Origin: Delta-02 sp964513565
Lineage (GTDB): Bacteria; Desulfobacterota; Syntrophorhabdia; Syntrophorhabdales; Syntrophorhabdaceae
Length of the DNA stretch: 45,731 nucleotides
Reading direction: 5' to 3'
Assembly (NCBI GenBank): GCA_964513565.1
Contig: CAZENE010000028.1
Span: 1 to 45,731 of the forward strand
Shown here: in pieces, positions 6,386 to 15,235 of the stretch
Position numbering within the stretch: the first letter of the stretch is position 1
How the letters are laid out: each line of letters starts with the position of its first letter
The notes under the pieces: model-generated
Databases searched by the model: none
Seen by the model: only the letters and a program-made list of their open reading frames with translations
Told to the model about the DNA's origin: nothing
Translations under genes and position numbers: made by a program

Positions 6386-7405
6386 ATGAGAGTCGATGAA
6401 TTTGATTATGATCTACCCCGGGATATGATCGCCCAGCATCCATCGGGCGAGAGGTCCCGATCGCGCCTCCTTGTCTACGACAGGGCGACGGGAAAGATCG
6501 ATCACCGGTGTTTTTCCGACATTACCGGTTATCTTCGCAAAGGCGATATTCTCGTTCTCAATGACAGCAAGGTTTTTCCGGCCCGCTTTAAGGTCCGCAA
6601 GATGACAGGCGGCCAACTCGACGTTCTTCTCGTACGGCCTCTGGGCAATGGCTCGTGGGAATGCCTGGCCCGCGGCTTGGGCAAGGGCGAAGCGGATATC
6701 CCGGTTAAGATCGGGGAACATTCGGCCAGCCTTGAGAGGCGCAGCGGATCGCTGATCATTTCCTTTGCGTCTGAGGAAGAGGCCCGCGAGATCATGTGCA
6801 AATTTGGCAGAATGCCCCTGCCTCCCTATATCAAAAGGAACGGTGAGGGTGCCGCGGAGGATTTCGACCGCTACCAGACCGTATATGCGGTGAATACCGG
6901 GTCCATAGCCGCTCCTACGGCCGGATTTCATTTTTCCGGGGAATTGCTGGACGGCATACGCTCGCTTGGCATAGATATAGTGAAGATCACGCTTCATATA
7001 GGGATCGGCACGTTTTCCCTTATTCATACCGAAACCCTCGAAGAGCATACGATGCACGGCGAGCGGTATGAACTCGATGAAGCATCCATAACGTTCCTTA
7101 AAGAGGCCCGGGGCAAGGGCCGCCGGATCGTTGCATGCGGGACGAGTTCCGTGCGGACACTTGAGACGGTCTTCCGGTTAAATGGCAATGCATCGCCTGC
7201 CGGGATGACCGAACTCTTTATTTACCCGGGGTATAAATTCAGTGCAGTGGATGCGCTGATCACGAATTTTCACCTTCCCCGTTCGACACCCCTTATGCTC
7301 GTTGCAGCCTTCATGGGGACAGGTGGTCTCAAGAAGGCCTATGGAGAGGCGATATCCGAGGGATACAGGTTTTACAGTTACGGGGATGCGATGTTCATAT
7401 CATGA
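6386..7405 (+). CDS. queA: S-adenosylmethionine:tRNA ribosyltransferase-isomerase
   Basis: Makes epoxyqueuosine in tRNA by transferring and isomerising the ribosyl moiety of SAM onto preQ1-modified tRNA; cytoplasmic, queuosine pathway. The 339-residue product has normal family length and conserved segments: the start MRVDEFDYDLPRDMIAQHP, LNDSKVFPARF, the APTAGFHFS segment, HTMHGERYELDE-like and TNFHLPRSTPLMLV. The ATG at 6386 gives the standard N-terminus; an in-frame TTG nine bases upstream adds only three residues. No strong ribosome site is seen. It is coupled to tgt by an ATGA overlap (7402-7405), joining consecutive steps of the same pathway. Confidence 0.97.
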   Translation: MRVDEFDYDLPRDMIAQHPSGERSRSRLLVYDRATGKIDHRCFSDITGYLRKGDILVLNDSKVFPARFKVRKMTGGQLDVLLVRPLGNGSWECLARGLGKGEADIPVKIGEHSASLERRSGSLIISFASEEEAREIMCKFGRMPLPPYIKRNGEGAAEDFDRYQTVYAVNTGSIAAPTAGFHFSGELLDGIRSLGIDIVKITLHIGIGTFSLIHTETLEEHTMHGERYELDEASITFLKEARGKGRRIVACGTSSVRTLETVFRLNGNASPAGMTELFIYPGYKFSAVDALITNFHLPRSTPLMLVAAFMGTGGLKKAYGEAISEGYRFYSYGDAMFIS

Positions 7406-8538
7406 AAATGATGGAAATTGACCACAATGACGGAAAGGCCCGACGGGGCAGGCTGCTGACAGGCCGCTGCCAGGTAGATACTCCTGTCTTTATGCCCGTA
7501 GGCACTCAGGGGGTCGTCAAGGCCATGACGCACCTTCAGCTCAAGGAACTGGGCGTGAAAATGATCCTGGCCAATGCGTACCATCTTTATCTGCGCCCCG
7601 GTGATGAACTGATCAAACGAATGGGCGGGCTTCACAAGTTTGCCGGATGGGACGGCGCTATGCTTACAGACAGCGGCGGGTACCAGATATTCAGCCTGGG
7701 GGTGTTGCGGGAGATAAAAGAGGACGGCGTGCTCTTTCAATCCCATATCGACGGCTCGCGGCATTTTCTTACTCCGGAAAAGATGGTGCGCGTTCAGGAA
7801 AACATCGGCGCCGACGTGGCAATGTGCCTCGATGAATGCGTATCGTACCCATCCACGTATGAATATACGCGGGATTCCGTTGAATTGACGACGCGCTGGG
7901 CCCGAAGGTGCCTTGCAGCCAGGACAGATACCTCGCAAAGGCTTTTCGGGATAATCCAGGGCGGTTTCTATCCGGAATTGAGGATACGCTCGGCGCATGA
8001 TATACTAGCGCTCGATTTTGACGGTTTCGCTATCGGGGGATTGAGCGTAGGCGAGCCGAAGAGCCTGATGTGGGACATGGTCGATACGGTGATCGATCTT
8101 ATGCCGACAGATAAACCGCGGTATATTATGGGTATCGGTCTGCCGGAAGACCTCCTCGAAGGCGTGAAGCGGGGTATCGACATGTTCGATTGCATTATCC
8201 CGACCCGGTTTGCCCGTAACGGGAGCCTGTTCACATGGGACGGCAGGATAAATATCAAGAACGCTCGTTTCACCGAAGACGAAAGACCGATAGACGAAGA
8301 ATGTTCATGCTATACATGCCGGACATATTCGCGGGCTTATTTGAGGCATCTCGTTGTTTCGCATGAATTGACGAGTTTTTACCTGAATACGATCCATAAT
8401 GTGCATTTTTACATGGAGCTTATGCGAAAGGTTCGCGAAGCCGTGAAGAATGGTAGGTTCGCGGCCTTTTATAATGATTTCAAATTACGGTACGAAGGAG
8501 GTGAATCGAATGATAGGTGTAGCGTATGCAATGGGTAG
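7402..8538 (+). CDS. tgt: tRNA-guanine transglycosylase
   Basis: Exchanges guanine-34 for preQ1 in tRNAs with GUN anticodons. The 378-residue product is full length. Visible signatures are FMPVGTQGVVKAMTH near the N-terminus, LTDSGGYQIFSLG with the general-base Asp, GGLSVGEP, FDCIIPTRFARNG with the nucleophile Asp, and the C-terminal zinc site CSCYTC...H (about residues 304-334). The start overlaps queA by four bases. The stop lies inside the beginning of yajC (28-base overlap), so the three genes form one translational unit. Confidence 0.98.
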   Translation: MKMMEIDHNDGKARRGRLLTGRCQVDTPVFMPVGTQGVVKAMTHLQLKELGVKMILANAYHLYLRPGDELIKRMGGLHKFAGWDGAMLTDSGGYQIFSLGVLREIKEDGVLFQSHIDGSRHFLTPEKMVRVQENIGADVAMCLDECVSYPSTYEYTRDSVELTTRWARRCLAARTDTSQRLFGIIQGGFYPELRIRSAHDILALDFDGFAIGGLSVGEPKSLMWDMVDTVIDLMPTDKPRYIMGIGLPEDLLEGVKRGIDMFDCIIPTRFARNGSLFTWDGRINIKNARFTEDERPIDEECSCYTCRTYSRAYLRHLVVSHELTSFYLNTIHNVHFYMELMRKVREAVKNGRFAAFYNDFKLRYEGGESNDRCSVCNG

Positions 8539-8824
8539 CAATCCGGCAGCCGGCGGTCAGAGCGGCGGCAGTTATATGTCGCTGGTCTTTATCGCTGCGG
8601 TTTTTGCCATTTTCTATTTCATTCTTATCCGGCCTCAGCAGAAAAGAGCGAAGCAGCACAGGGAGTTTCTCGCGAATCTGAAGAAGGGAGATAAAGTTAT
8701 CACATCGGGTGGTTTGTATGGTACAATAACGGGAATTTCCGACGATAGTGTAACTATTGAAATTGCCGAAAAAGTTCGCGTTAAAATCGATAAGGGTACT
8801 GTGGTTCAGTATCAGAAGACTTAA
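8510..8824 (+). CDS. yajC: Preprotein translocase subunit YajC
   Basis: An accessory subunit of the SecDF-YajC complex in the inner membrane. The 104-residue product has a short periplasmic N-terminus, one membrane helix (about 22-40, SLVFIAAVFAIFYFILIRPQ) and the diagnostic RPQQKRAK followed by a small beta domain (KKGDKVITSGGLYGTI). The start at 8510 is set by AAGGAGGTG eight bases upstream; longer in-frame starts lie within tgt. secD and secF, which often follow yajC, are not here; rpsF comes next. Confidence 0.95.
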   Translation: MIGVAYAMGSNPAAGGQSGGSYMSLVFIAAVFAIFYFILIRPQQKRAKQHREFLANLKKGDKVITSGGLYGTITGISDDSVTIEIAEKVRVKIDKGTVVQYQKT

Positions 8825-8841
8825 GTGAAAGGAGACAGATC

Positions 8842-9192
8842 GTGGGAAGATATGAGAATATTGTTGTGCTCAGCCCCGACCTCGCAAAGGAAGAAGAAGA
8901 CGATCTCATGAAGAGGATCCAGGGCAACCTGGAAAAAGCGGGCGCAGCAATTGTCAGACTCGATGACTGGGCAGTGAGAAAGCTTGCTTATCCCATAAAG
9001 AAAAAAGACAGGGGCCATTATTATTTTTTCCTGCTCGACATGAATGAAGGGGCTGTGGCGCCGACGTCCAAATTCTTGAGGACGCTCGACCCTGTTTTGC
9101 GGCACATGTTCGTGGTTGTCGACGATGCGAGCGAAGGCCCGAAGAAACCGCCTGATACCGTAGTTTTTGACGAGCTCGAAGGCGAGTTCTGA
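8842..9192 (+). CDS. rpsF: 30S ribosomal protein bS6
   Basis: A primary component of the small-subunit platform that binds with bS18. The 116-residue product, GTG start, carries YENIVVLSPDLAKEEE, then LDDWAVRKLAYPIKKKDRGHYYF, the hallmark central strand pair, and TLDPVLRHMFVVVDD. AAAGGAGA precedes the GTG at the right distance. The C-terminal tail is short and acidic. Its stop overlaps the next ATG by one base (TGATG at 9190-9194). Confidence 0.97.
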   Translation: MGRYENIVVLSPDLAKEEEDDLMKRIQGNLEKAGAAIVRLDDWAVRKLAYPIKKKDRGHYYFFLLDMNEGAVAPTSKFLRTLDPVLRHMFVVVDDASEGPKKPPDTVVFDELEGEF

Positions 9193-9461
9193 TGAACAGG
9201 GTTTTTATGACGGGAAAGGTCGAAACCAGGCCCAAGATCGTCTATACCCCCCGGGGCGAGAAATTTATGCTGTTTCCGCTTCGGGTCACAGATGGCGATT
9301 TTCTCATCGACGTTGAATGCCGGGGCGATTCATCGGAACCCTACGTCGACGCGGCGATCGGAAGCAGCGTGATGGTGTCGGGCATGCTTGTCAGGAAGAA
9401 GCTGCCGGCCAGGGAGGTAGTAAAGCTTAAAGCACATAAAATTTTCTGGATGGAGGAATAA
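9192..9461 (+). CDS. Short single-domain OB-fold (SSB/PriB-like) protein
   Basis: An 89-residue product with the SSB opening NRVFMTGKVETRPKIVYTPRGEKF and an OB-fold length core, broken here into VECRGDSSE and VSGMLVRKKL strands. It lacks the long linker and the acidic DDIPF-type tail that SSB uses to recruit partners; it ends KIFWMEE. Its position between rpsF and rpsR is the one occupied by ssb in many bacteria and by the primosomal protein priB in enterobacteria. A DNA-binding accessory role is likely, perhaps in replication restart with the neighbouring dnaB. Which of the two functions applies cannot be settled from sequence alone. Confidence 0.75.
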   Translation: MNRVFMTGKVETRPKIVYTPRGEKFMLFPLRVTDGDFLIDVECRGDSSEPYVDAAIGSSVMVSGMLVRKKLPAREVVKLKAHKIFWMEE

Positions 9462-9465
9462 ATAG

Positions 9466-9729
9466 ATGGCAAGGCCAATGAGGACGCGGTCGGATTCACC
9501 CAAGAAAAGGGTCTATGTAAGAAGGCGGGTATGCAGGTTCTGCCAGGATTCAAATCTGGCAATTGATTATAAAGATCCCAAGCTTCTGAAATCGTTCATT
9601 ACGGAAAGGGGCAAAATCATGCCCAGGAGAATGACAGGTACCTGTGCGAACCATCAGCGCAAGCTCAAAGAAGCGATAAAAATGGCACGGCACATCGCCT
9701 TTTTGCCCTTTACCACATTGTTGAAATAA
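9466..9729 (+). CDS. rpsR: 30S ribosomal protein bS18, zinc-ligand form
   Basis: An 87-residue small-subunit protein that pairs with bS6. It contains CRFCQDSN and CANHQRKLKEAIKMARHIAFLPF. The two CxxC-type cysteines plus Cys and His are the zinc-binding (C+) version of bS18. GGAGGAA lies upstream of the ATG, and it is spaced 4 bases from the OB-fold gene. It follows the standard order rpsF-(ssb/priB)-rpsR-rplI. Confidence 0.97.
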   Translation: MARPMRTRSDSPKKRVYVRRRVCRFCQDSNLAIDYKDPKLLKSFITERGKIMPRRMTGTCANHQRKLKEAIKMARHIAFLPFTTLLK

Positions 9730-9741
9730 TGGAGGCACGTA

Positions 9742-10194
9742 ATGAAGATTATACTCATCGAAGATGTTCAGGGCACGGGGAAAAAAGGTGATACCGTTAC
9801 CGTCCGGGACGGGTACGGGAGAAATTTTCTCGTTCCCCGGGGGCTTGCCATCCCTGCAACACAAGGTAATGTAGGGCGTTTCGAGAATATTGTCAGGAGC
9901 GTTTCCAATAAAAAGGCGCGCGATATTAAGACAGCCGAGGAGCTCAAGGCAAGATTGCAGGAGGTTACGCTTGCTGTCAAGAAAAAAGCAGGGGAAGACG
10001 GCAGGTTGTTTGGCTCGGTTACCCATAAAGATATAGTCGAAGCAGTCAAGGCGTCCACTGGTGTGGAAATCGATAAAAAATTGGTCCGCCTCGAAGAACC
10101 GATCAAGGTAACGGGCGAGCATACGGTCGTTATTCACCTTCAGCCTGAGGTCAATGCCGAAGTCAAGATCGAGGTGGAAAAAGAAGAGGCTTAA
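9742..10194 (+). CDS. rplI: 50S ribosomal protein bL9
   Basis: A 150-residue two-domain large-subunit protein. The N-domain motif is GTGKKGDTVTVRDGYGRNFL followed by VPRGLA; the long connecting helix and C-domain (KKAGEDGRLFGSVTHKDI) are present. GGAGG precedes the ATG. The stop is directly followed by the dnaB ATG (TAAATG), a tight coupling of ribosomal and replication genes. Confidence 0.98.
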   Translation: MKIILIEDVQGTGKKGDTVTVRDGYGRNFLVPRGLAIPATQGNVGRFENIVRSVSNKKARDIKTAEELKARLQEVTLAVKKKAGEDGRLFGSVTHKDIVEAVKASTGVEIDKKLVRLEEPIKVTGEHTVVIHLQPEVNAEVKIEVEKEEA

Positions 10195-11586
10195 ATGCCC
10201 CGGATCATAAAAAATGTCAAGGATGCCAAAGATCCCGCATCCCGATTGCGGGTCCCCCCTCAAAATATAGAGGTCGAGCAGTCATTGCTCGGCGGGCTTC
10301 TCGTCGATCCGGAATCTATTAACAAAGTGGCTGACATTGTCGGGCCAATGGATTTCTACCGGGATGCACACGGAAGAATTTATGAGGTAATGCTTCATCT
10401 TTCCGAAAGGAATGATGCGATTGATCTCATAACCGTCAGCAGCCTCGCCAGAGACCGCGGCATGCTCGATGGTATAGGCGGGATCACGTACCTGAACACG
10501 CTTGTCGACCTGATGCCGTCTGCGGCGAACATCGCGTATTATGCCAGGATCGTAAGGGAAAAATCCCTTGTTAGGTCGCTCATCAAGGCAGCCACGGAAA
10601 TAATTGAAAAAGGCTATGACGCCCAAACGGACATCGACACATATATAGATGAGGCGGAAAAGCTCATTTTCGAAGTATCCGAGAACAAGCTCAAAAAAAG
10701 TTTCATGCCCGTAAGGGATTTCGTTCACGACAGCATTAAAATTATAGAAAGACTATACGAGAAAAAACAGGCTGTTACGGGCGTGCCCACCGGTTTTATC
10801 GACCTCGACAAGCTTACCAGCGGTCTTCAGCCTTCCGACCTTATTATCGTAGCGGGCAGGCCCAGTATGGGCAAAACGGCTTTTTCGATGAACATAGCCC
10901 AGTATGTTTCCACAATGCACGAGAACCCCGTGCCTGTAGGGATATTTTCGATGGAGATGTCCAAGGAACAGCTCGTTACAAGGTTGTTGAGCTCTGAATC
11001 GGAGATCGAGCATTCAAAACTCCGGACCGGGACATTTTCCCGCGATGAATGGCCGAAACTTGTTACGGCCGCGGGAAAGCTGACCGAGTCCCATATGTTC
11101 ATCGATGATTCTCCCGCCCTGACGGTAATGGAATTGCGGGCTCGTGCGCGGCGGCTGAAGAAGGAGCATAACGTCGGTCTTATCGTTGTCGACTATCTCC
11201 AGCTTATGCGTGGCAGAAGCGGTGCTGACCGCCGCGAACAGGAGATATCGGAGATCTCCCGGTTCCTGAAAGCGCTGGCGAAGGAGTTGAATATCCCGGT
11301 GATCGCCATTTCTCAGCTCAACAGGGCGCCGGAGACCCGTGAAAAAGAAAATAAAAGGCCGCGCCTTGCAGACTTAAGGGAATCAGGGGCCATTGAACAG
11401 GACGCCGATGTTATACTCTTCATATACCGTGATGAGGTATACAATAAAGACAGGGATGACAACAAAGGGATAGCGGAAGTCATTATCGGAAAACAGCGGA
11501 ACGGCCCTACCGATACTGTGAAACTGAGTTTCATCGATAAGTGCGCCACATTCAGGAACGGCTATTACCAGGATGATGAAAGATAA
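10195..11586 (+). CDS. dnaB: Replicative DNA helicase DnaB
   Basis: A hexameric 5'-3' helicase at the replication fork. The 463-residue product has the N-terminal primase-interaction domain (PPQNIEVEQSLLGGLL..., residues 20-120) and a RecA-type ATPase domain with Walker A GRPSMGKTAF (221-230), Walker B-type LIVVDYLQLM and the DRESGAIEQDADV-like C-terminal arginine region (here DLRESGAIEQ). No intein is present. It starts at the base after rplI ends; the stop overlaps pgsA by 14 bases. Confidence 0.98.
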   Translation: MPRIIKNVKDAKDPASRLRVPPQNIEVEQSLLGGLLVDPESINKVADIVGPMDFYRDAHGRIYEVMLHLSERNDAIDLITVSSLARDRGMLDGIGGITYLNTLVDLMPSAANIAYYARIVREKSLVRSLIKAATEIIEKGYDAQTDIDTYIDEAEKLIFEVSENKLKKSFMPVRDFVHDSIKIIERLYEKKQAVTGVPTGFIDLDKLTSGLQPSDLIIVAGRPSMGKTAFSMNIAQYVSTMHENPVPVGIFSMEMSKEQLVTRLLSSESEIEHSKLRTGTFSRDEWPKLVTAAGKLTESHMFIDDSPALTVMELRARARRLKKEHNVGLIVVDYLQLMRGRSGADRREQEISEISRFLKALAKELNIPVIAISQLNRAPETREKENKRPRLADLRESGAIEQDADVILFIYRDEVYNKDRDDNKGIAEVIIGKQRNGPTDTVKLSFIDKCATFRNGYYQDDER

Positions 11587-12142
11587 CAATACAAGGGCTA
11601 TAAATCTTCCGAATATTATTTCCATATTCCGTTTTTTTATAACCTTTTATTTCATATATGCCGTTTACCAGGGAAGGCTTCGCCTTGCCCTGTACCTTTT
11701 CCTCATCCAGGGCATAAGCGATCTTCTCGACGGGTTCATAGCGCGGGTCATGGGCCGGAAGACGGAATTGGGGGCATACCTCGATCCGATAGCAGACAAG
11801 ACCATGCTTGTGGCAGCTTTCGTGATGCTCTATATTGTCGGGATTATTCCCTTATGGCTTACCGCACTTGTCCTCGGCAGGGACATAGTGATCGCAGTCG
11901 GATATCTGATCTTATACTGTTATGCCCGTGACGTAAAACCCCGGCCTACTATTTTCGGCAAGATAACCACCGTGTTGCAGATAGTGACTATCCTTTATGC
12001 ACTCTGGTCATGGTCGGGCGGCGACAGCGTCATGCAGGGATATAACCTGCTTTTTTTCACGGTAACGGCACTCGCTACGATCATATCGGGAGCCCACTAC
12101 GTCTTTGGAGGGCTTCGCACCCTCAAGAATCGTAAATCGTAA
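11573..12142 (+). CDS. pgsA: CDP-alcohol phosphatidyltransferase (likely phosphatidylglycerophosphate synthase)
   Basis: An inner-membrane enzyme that joins CDP-diacylglycerol to an alcohol, most likely glycerol-3-phosphate. The 189-residue product carries the exact family motif D-x2-DG-x2-AR-x8-G-x3-D-x3-D: DLLDGFIARVMG through GAYLDPIADK. N-terminal NLPNIISIFRF is typical of PgsA. About five membrane segments are visible. The start overlaps the end of dnaB. The last codons and the stop lie inside the first two units of a 7-bp repeat array (12129-12149), so the exact C-terminus (NRKS) may be repeat-derived. Confidence 0.9.
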   Translation: MMKDNNTRAINLPNIISIFRFFITFYFIYAVYQGRLRLALYLFLIQGISDLLDGFIARVMGRKTELGAYLDPIADKTMLVAAFVMLYIVGIIPLWLTALVLGRDIVIAVGYLILYCYARDVKPRPTIFGKITTVLQIVTILYALWSWSGGDSVMQGYNLLFFTVTALATIISGAHYVFGGLRTLKNRKS

Positions 12143-12149
12143 ATAGTAA
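12129..12149. repeat. 7-bp repeat array (3 units) over the pgsA stop
   Basis: ATCGTAA, ATCGTAA and ATAGTAA lie head to tail. The second unit supplies the pgsA stop codon. It is the same heptad type as at 16132-16159 and 18391-18411. Confidence 0.8.
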
Positions 12150-12200
12150 GACTGATCAAATCCCAACCCTTTGCGGGCGCGGTCTGCCACTATTAATAGG

Positions 12201-12229
12201 TTGACATGATAGTCCCTTTTGATTACTAT
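12201..12229 (+). promoter_or_regulatory. Sigma-70 promoter of gap-pgk-tpiA-secG
   Basis: TTGACA (12201-12206), exactly 17 bp, then TACTAT (12224-12229). The predicted start is near 12236, about 20 nt before the gap ATG, with GGGGAGG in between. It is the strongest promoter in the left half. Confidence 0.85.
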
Positions 12230-12256
12230 TGTTAAAAAAACAAGGGGAGGTCGTTT

Positions 12257-13255
12257 ATGTCCGTAAAGATCGCAATTAACGGTTTTGGAAGGATTGGCAG
12301 ACTTGTCCTGAGGGCTGGTTTTAATAATAAAAATGTGGAATTTGTAGCAGTCAACGATCTCACGGATCCCGGAACACTCGCCCATTTATTAAAATACGAC
12401 TCAGTTCATGGAATTATGCAGAATGACGTCAAGCATACCGAGAACTCTATTGTCATCGATGGCAAGGAGATGAAGGCATATGCAATGAAGGAGCCGGAAT
12501 CTCTCCCGTGGAAAGATCTCGGTATTGACGTAGTGCTGGAAAGTACCGGCAAATTTACCGATCGTGCCGGTGCTGAGCGTCATCTCAAGGCAGGGGCAAA
12601 AAAGGTTATTATATCCGCTCCCGCAAAAGGGCCCGACGTCACCTTCGTACTCGGCGTGAACGAAGAAGTTTACGATAAAACGAAGCATAATGTAATTTCA
12701 ATGGGGTCATGCACGACAAATTGTCTTGCACCTATCGTGAAGATACTTCAGAAGGAATTCGGTATTGAGTATGGATTGATGACGACAATACATTCTTTTA
12801 CCAATGACCAGGTGGTTCTCGACGAGCCCCATAAAGACCTTCGGAGAGCACGTGCGGCCGCGCTTTCGATGATACCAACGACAACGGGCGCTGCCAGGGC
12901 AATTTCGGAGGTCATCCCGGAAGTAAAAGGCAAGCTGGACGGCCTCGCAATAAGAGTACCGACACCGAATGTCTCACTCGTGGATTTCGTTGCGACACTT
13001 TCCACAAAGGTCAACAAGGATGATGTCAACAAAAAATTCAGGGAATATGCAGACGGGCCCATGAAGGGGATCCTGGCCTGCTGCGACGAACCTCTTGTCT
13101 CCAAGGATTTCAATGGTAATACCCATTCGTCCATCGTGGATATGCCGAATACGACGGTCATAGGTGGAAATATGATAAAAGTGTTGTCGTGGTACGACAA
13201 CGAATGGGGTTTTTCCAACCGTATGTTCGATCTTCTCTCGTTCGTAATGAAATGA
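12257..13255 (+). CDS. gap: Glyceraldehyde-3-phosphate dehydrogenase, type I
   Basis: Converts glyceraldehyde-3-phosphate to 1,3-bisphosphoglycerate in the cytoplasm. The 332-residue product has the NAD-binding INGFGRIGRL, Asp34 (NDL) favouring NAD over NADP, the active-site SCTTNCLAP with Cys152, the base His179 in IHSFTNDQ, and the terminal WYDNEWGFSNRM. It is the first gene of a glycolytic operon with pgk and tpiA, under the promoter at 12201-12229. Confidence 0.98.
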   Translation: MSVKIAINGFGRIGRLVLRAGFNNKNVEFVAVNDLTDPGTLAHLLKYDSVHGIMQNDVKHTENSIVIDGKEMKAYAMKEPESLPWKDLGIDVVLESTGKFTDRAGAERHLKAGAKKVIISAPAKGPDVTFVLGVNEEVYDKTKHNVISMGSCTTNCLAPIVKILQKEFGIEYGLMTTIHSFTNDQVVLDEPHKDLRRARAAALSMIPTTTGAARAISEVIPEVKGKLDGLAIRVPTPNVSLVDFVATLSTKVNKDDVNKKFREYADGPMKGILACCDEPLVSKDFNGNTHSSIVDMPNTTVIGGNMIKVLSWYDNEWGFSNRMFDLLSFVMK

Positions 13256-13284
13256 CAAACTGGAATAAGGAAGGAGCTAATGCT

Positions 13285-14472
13285 ATGAACTCGATCGATC
13301 AAGTTGAGATTTCAGGAAAGAAAGTGCTTATGCGCGTCGATTTTAACGTACCCGTCGATTCAGCCGGCAACGTTACGGATACGACCAGGATCAGGGCCCA
13401 TCTTCGTACGATCAGGTATTGTATGGAGAAAGATTCGAAATTGATCCTCATTTCTCATATGGGCCGTCCTAAAGGCCAAAGGGTCGACAAACTTACTTTA
13501 AGGCCCTGCGCCGTGATCCTTTCGGAGCTCCTCGGGAAAGAGGTCCCTTTTGTCGATGACTGCATTGGCGAGAAGGCCCTCGCGGCGGTCAATGCAATGA
13601 AACCGGGAGATGTCATCCTGCTCGAGAATCTAAGGTTCCATATCGGCGATGAGAAGAACGACCCGGAATTTGCCCGGCAGCTTGCCCAACTGGCCGATGT
13701 TTACATCGATGATGCGTTTGCGGTGGCACATAGGAAGGCTGCCTCGAATTCAGCAATTACCGAAGTCGTTGAGTCCTGTGCCGCGGGTTTCCTCCTGAAG
13801 GATGAGATCGATTATTTCAACAAGGCTATGAAGGACCCCCAGCGACCGTTTGCTGCCATTATAGGAGGGGCCAAGGTCTCAGACAAGATAGGCGTTCTCG
13901 AGAATATCGTCGATACGGTTAATATGCTGATAATCGGCGGCGGCATGGCGTTCACGTTTTTGAAGGCAATGGACAAGGAGATCGGCAGATCGATCTGCGA
14001 ACCCGATATGGTTGATAAAGCGAAAAGCATAATGGAAAAAGCAGCATCAAAGAATGTGAAGATCCTTTTGCCTGTAGACTGTCTCGTGGCAGATAAAGCC
14101 GAGGCGGACGCGGTCGTAAACACCTGTTCGGTGGACAATATACCGAAGGACTCAATGGGTCTTGATATCGGGCCTGAAACCCGGAAGATCTTCGGCGACG
14201 CAGTCAAAGAAGCAAAAACGATCGTATGGAACGGCCCGATGGGTATGTTCGAGCTTGCGCCATTCAGTGCGGGGACCTTCGGGCTGGCAAAGGATGTTGC
14301 CTTCTCCGGCGCACTTTCCATCATCGGGGGAGGCGATACGGATTCCGCCGTGCACAAGGCAGGCGTGAGCGATAAGATCTCCTATATTTCCACCGGAGGA
14401 GGAGCATTTCTCGAATTACTCGAAGGTAAAACAATGCCGGCAGTTGAGGCGCTTGAACGTTGCGGAGGGTAA
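13285..14472 (+). CDS. pgk: Phosphoglycerate kinase
   Basis: Transfers phosphate from 1,3-bisphosphoglycerate to ADP. The 395-residue product has normal length. The N-domain shows VLMRVDFNVPVD and LISHMGRPKG; the C-domain shows VSDKIGVLENI, MGMFELAPF and the GGGDTDSAVHKAG nucleotide-binding turn. The ATG at 13285 follows AAGGAAGGAG and gives the normal N-terminus; an in-frame ATG upstream lies within gap. No fusion to TIM is seen; tpiA is separate. Confidence 0.97.
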   Translation: MNSIDQVEISGKKVLMRVDFNVPVDSAGNVTDTTRIRAHLRTIRYCMEKDSKLILISHMGRPKGQRVDKLTLRPCAVILSELLGKEVPFVDDCIGEKALAAVNAMKPGDVILLENLRFHIGDEKNDPEFARQLAQLADVYIDDAFAVAHRKAASNSAITEVVESCAAGFLLKDEIDYFNKAMKDPQRPFAAIIGGAKVSDKIGVLENIVDTVNMLIIGGGMAFTFLKAMDKEIGRSICEPDMVDKAKSIMEKAASKNVKILLPVDCLVADKAEADAVVNTCSVDNIPKDSMGLDIGPETRKIFGDAVKEAKTIVWNGPMGMFELAPFSAGTFGLAKDVAFSGALSIIGGGDTDSAVHKAGVSDKISYISTGGGAFLELLEGKTMPAVEALERCGG

Positions 14473-14473
14473 A

Positions 14474-15235
14474 ATGACCAAATGGATGGTAGCCGGGAAC
14501 TGGAAGATGAACAATACCGCGGTCGAAGGGCAGGCTCTTGCAAAGGCGATAATCGCGGGTTTGCCGGATATCTCCGGGAAAGGCGAAGTGGTTGTCGCTC
14601 CGTCGTTCACTGTCCTCAAAAGTGTTTACGATGTTATAAAGGACAGTCCGGTTGCCCTTGCATCGCAGAACATCTTTTTTGAGGATAAAGGGGCGTACAC
14701 GGGAGAGATCTCCCTGGCCATGCTCAGGGATGCCGGTTGTACATATGTGATAGCCGGGCATTCAGAGCGACGGAAATATTTTCACGAGACAGACGAGAAC
14801 GTGAACCTGAAAGTGAAAAAATGCCTTGCGGGGGATCTGAAGCCCATAATCTGCGTCGGTGAGACTGAAGCTGAGCGCGAAGCGGGGATAACCGAGTTTG
14901 TGGTTGGCATTCAGGTCAGGAAAGCACTGGCAGGCATACCAGACCTCGCCAATATCACAATTGCCTACGAACCGGTCTGGGCGATCGGGACCGGGAAGAA
15001 TGCCACATCGGTCGAAGCTGAAGAAGTCCATAACTTTATTAGGAATATCCTTTCCGATGTCTACGGAAGCCCGGCTATGGATGTCAAAATTCTCTATGGC
15101 GGGTCCGTTACGGCAGAAAATTTCGGTGAATTAATTGCCATGAAAAATATAAATGGTGCTCTTGTTGGCGGTGCATCCTTGAAATCTGAAAACTTTCTTG
15201 GTATAATAAGCCGCGCACTGGAGAATAATACATGA
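14474..15235 (+). CDS. tpiA: Triosephosphate isomerase
   Basis: Interconverts dihydroxyacetone phosphate and glyceraldehyde-3-phosphate. The 253-residue barrel has the N-terminal AGNWKMN with Lys11, the catalytic His in IAGHSERR, the catalytic Glu in IAYEPVWAIGTGK, and the phosphate-binding LYGGSVTAEN and GALVGGASL. The start follows GGAGGG and lies one base after pgk. The stop overlaps secG by four bases (ATGA). Confidence 0.98.
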   Translation: MTKWMVAGNWKMNNTAVEGQALAKAIIAGLPDISGKGEVVVAPSFTVLKSVYDVIKDSPVALASQNIFFEDKGAYTGEISLAMLRDAGCTYVIAGHSERRKYFHETDENVNLKVKKCLAGDLKPIICVGETEAEREAGITEFVVGIQVRKALAGIPDLANITIAYEPVWAIGTGKNATSVEAEEVHNFIRNILSDVYGSPAMDVKILYGGSVTAENFGELIAMKNINGALVGGASLKSENFLGIISRALENNT

